The notes beneath the pieces are model-generated. The model searched no databases. It was given only the letters and a program-made list of their open reading frames with translations, and was not told the origin of the DNA. Of a stretch of DNA of 7,765 nt, positions 7,401 through 7,765 are shown piece after piece. Each line of letters opens with the position of its first letter. Positions within the stretch are counted from its first letter, which is position 1. The translations under genes and the position numbers were made by a program. This DNA is from Bordetella parapertussis (GTDB taxonomy: Bacteria > Pseudomonadota > Gammaproteobacteria > Burkholderiales > SG8-41): the NCBI GenBank assembly GCA_945870465.1, contig CAMBSS010000184.1:1-7765 (forward strand). Reading direction: 5' to 3'.

Positions 7401-7614
7401 CGCGCTCGCCGCCGGGCTGGCATTGATTCCGCTGGCGCTGGCAGCAGGCCAGCCCGGGAGCGAAATCCAGGCGCCCATGGCGATAGTCATTCTTTGCGGG
7501 CTGCTGACCTCGACGCCGCTGAACATGTTGGTCCTGCCCGCACTCTACCTGCGGTTCGGCAATTTCAACCGCACGCAAAAGAATGCGCACGAGGCACCGG
7601 CGGAAGCCCCGTGA
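4489..7614 (+). CDS. czcA: Heavy-metal efflux RND pump, CzcA/CusA family
   Basis: This 1041-residue inner-membrane protein is the energy-coupling pump. It swaps protons for metal cations taken from the periplasm or cytosol, and works as a trimer. Length fits the HME-RND family. TM1 is about 12-30, followed by MPVDVFPDL (34-42). TM2-TM6 lie in 344-496, TM7 about 534-553, and TM8-TM12 about 865-1014. FLPDFNEGSL (558-567) and STLPG (572-576) open the second periplasmic loop. TM4 reads GLAIALGALVDDAIIVVEN (393-411), keeping Asp403 and Glu410 but with Ala397 where Cupriavidus CzcA has its essential Asp402. By my alignment, the CusA copper ligands Met573, Met623 and Met672 become Asn570, Glu622 and His665. 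It starts 9 nt after czcB with a weak Shine-Dalgarno, so it probably depends on coupling. The symbol czcA is by resemblance; the substrate could be Zn, Co, Cd, Ni or something else. Confidence 0.93.
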   Translation: MIANIIRWSLTNRLFVLVAATALMLWGGYQTARMPVDVFPDLTAPSVTVVAEAHGMSPTEVESVVTFPIETALNGSAGVRRVRSISTIGLSVVTVEFEWGTDIFRARQVVAEKLQLARATLPPDMPPPQMAPAASVMGEIMFIALTSATASGAELKAAADWVVRRRVLAVPGVAEVITIGGDEKQYQVTLRPERLSAFGVTVDAVLKALRETNQNAPAGFYLEGGREYLIQGVGRVQRPEDIGETVVALRKGQPVLVRHLGEVGIGAGVVRGTGSHNAKPAVILAIQKQPDTNTLELTKRLDQTFASLQAGLPKGMKIESRIFRQADFIERAIQNLLAALRDGTLLVIVIVFAFLMSLRATLVTLIALPLSVLTALLVMQALGATLNTMTLGGLAIALGALVDDAIIVVENIVRRMKQNAAMAESARRPTATVVFEATREIQGSIVFATLVIMLVFIPVFFLSGVEGQLLAPLGFAYVTALGASLLVAVTVTPVLAALFLPTDKSIRGHTEPRLITWMTSGYARLLRVLILRWKTITVIAILGFALALTGLLLAGRAFLPDFNEGSLTVNISTLPGTSLEESNRMAQRVELILLSHPEVVATARRTGRAPADPHAQEIHASEIEASLQMKGRAKSELLAALRTDFASLSGMNVVLGQPISHRIDHMLSGTRANIAIKIFGPDLYELRRIGEQVKQIAAPVAGAVDVALEQQADIPFVIVRFRRDAIAQHGLTIREVSEAIETAFAGTVVSRVLEGQASFDLAVRFDPAVRASFGAIESTLITTANGARLPLSALAEIRKDRGPNLVSRESVQRKIVVMANVAGRDLTGVVDEMREKINAQIRLPAGYYIEYGGQFESAAAAARTLTLLGIAVMAGVFLLLFFAFRSIGDALLVMINLPLALIGGVAGMYLAGGILSVATLIGLIALFGIATRNGVMMVAHIRHLLEQERIADPREAVMQGARERLIPIAMTALAAGLALIPLALAAGQPGSEIQAPMAIVILCGLLTSTPLNMLVLPALYLRFGNFNRTQKNAHEAPAEAP

Positions 7615-7765
7615 CCACATGGCGGCAACGCGGAGTACTGGCAGCGCTGGGGGCCGCGTTGTTGTTTGGAGCGGGGACGCCGGTAGCAAAACTACTGCTC
7701 GGGCCGGTGAGCCCGTGGCTGCTGGCAGGCTTGCTGTACGCGGGTTCTGGAATCGGTTTGGCCCT
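7611..7765 (+). CDS. EamA/DMT-family transporter, N-terminal part (runs off window)
   Basis: A GTG at 7611 opens a reading frame that stays open for 51 codons to the window edge. It begins MTTWRQRGVLAALGAALLFG, then GAGTPVAKLLLGPVSPWLLAG, which is the typical first-helix pattern of EamA-domain drug/metabolite transporters: a basic N-terminus, an alanine-rich helix with xxFGxxxPxxK, and a second helix starting WLLAGLLY. Full-length members have about ten helices and near 300 residues and move metabolites, amino acids or other small molecules. The GTG overlaps the pump's TGA as GTGA, a classic coupling junction, and GGAAG at 7602-7606 could serve as ribosome binding site. An ATG at 7618 is out of frame, so GTG is the likely start. 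The substrate is unknown. It may be a co-transcribed accessory of the efflux operon or an unrelated passenger. Confidence 0.75.
   Translation, partial: MTTWRQRGVLAALGAALLFGAGTPVAKLLLGPVSPWLLAGLLYAGSGIGLA

Overview
The window is a GC-rich (about 60% by eye) stretch with every supported gene on the + strand. It looks like the chromosome, or a large replicon, of a Gram-negative proteobacterium. A beta-proteobacterium is the best guess from codon use, the CzcCBA protein types and the gene order, but I cannot fix the taxon from sequence alone. I see no insertion sequence, CRISPR array, tRNA or rRNA.

Layout. Bases 1-42 hold at most the last codons of an upstream gene. Bases 43-1086 encode a 347-residue protein that I place in the uncharacterised Cj0069 family, with ATP-grasp-like features. 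Bases 1087-1190 are the only regulatory-looking gap: a sigma-70-like promoter candidate followed by two separate inverted repeats. Then comes a metal-efflux cluster: a small exported histidine-rich protein (1191-1550, CzcI-like), a hairpin plus a strong ribosome binding site, an outer-membrane channel of the CzcC/TolC type (1623-2918), a lipoprotein-type periplasmic adaptor of the CzcB type (2911-4479) and an HME-RND pump of the CzcA/CusA type (4489-7614). The window closes on the first 51 codons of a gene missing from a simple ORF list. It is an EamA/DMT-type membrane transporter that starts on a GTG overlapping the pump's stop codon.

How they work together. CzcA-type proteins are proton-driven trimeric inner-membrane pumps. 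CzcB-type adaptors connect them to CzcC-type outer-membrane channels, so metal cations are expelled across both membranes. The small His-rich protein is probably a periplasmic metal-binding accessory. The channel and adaptor genes overlap by 8 nt, adaptor and pump are 9 nt apart, and pump and DMT gene overlap by 3 nt, so these four are probably one translationally coupled operon. No two-component system, MerR/ArsR regulator or CzcD gene is visible.

The core is a recognisable efflux system, not a new class. The points most worth following are the pump's substrate (its TM4 motif is Cus-like, but the CusA copper-binding methionines are replaced by Asn, Glu and His), the two dyads at the operon head, the small His-rich protein, and the overlapping DMT gene.
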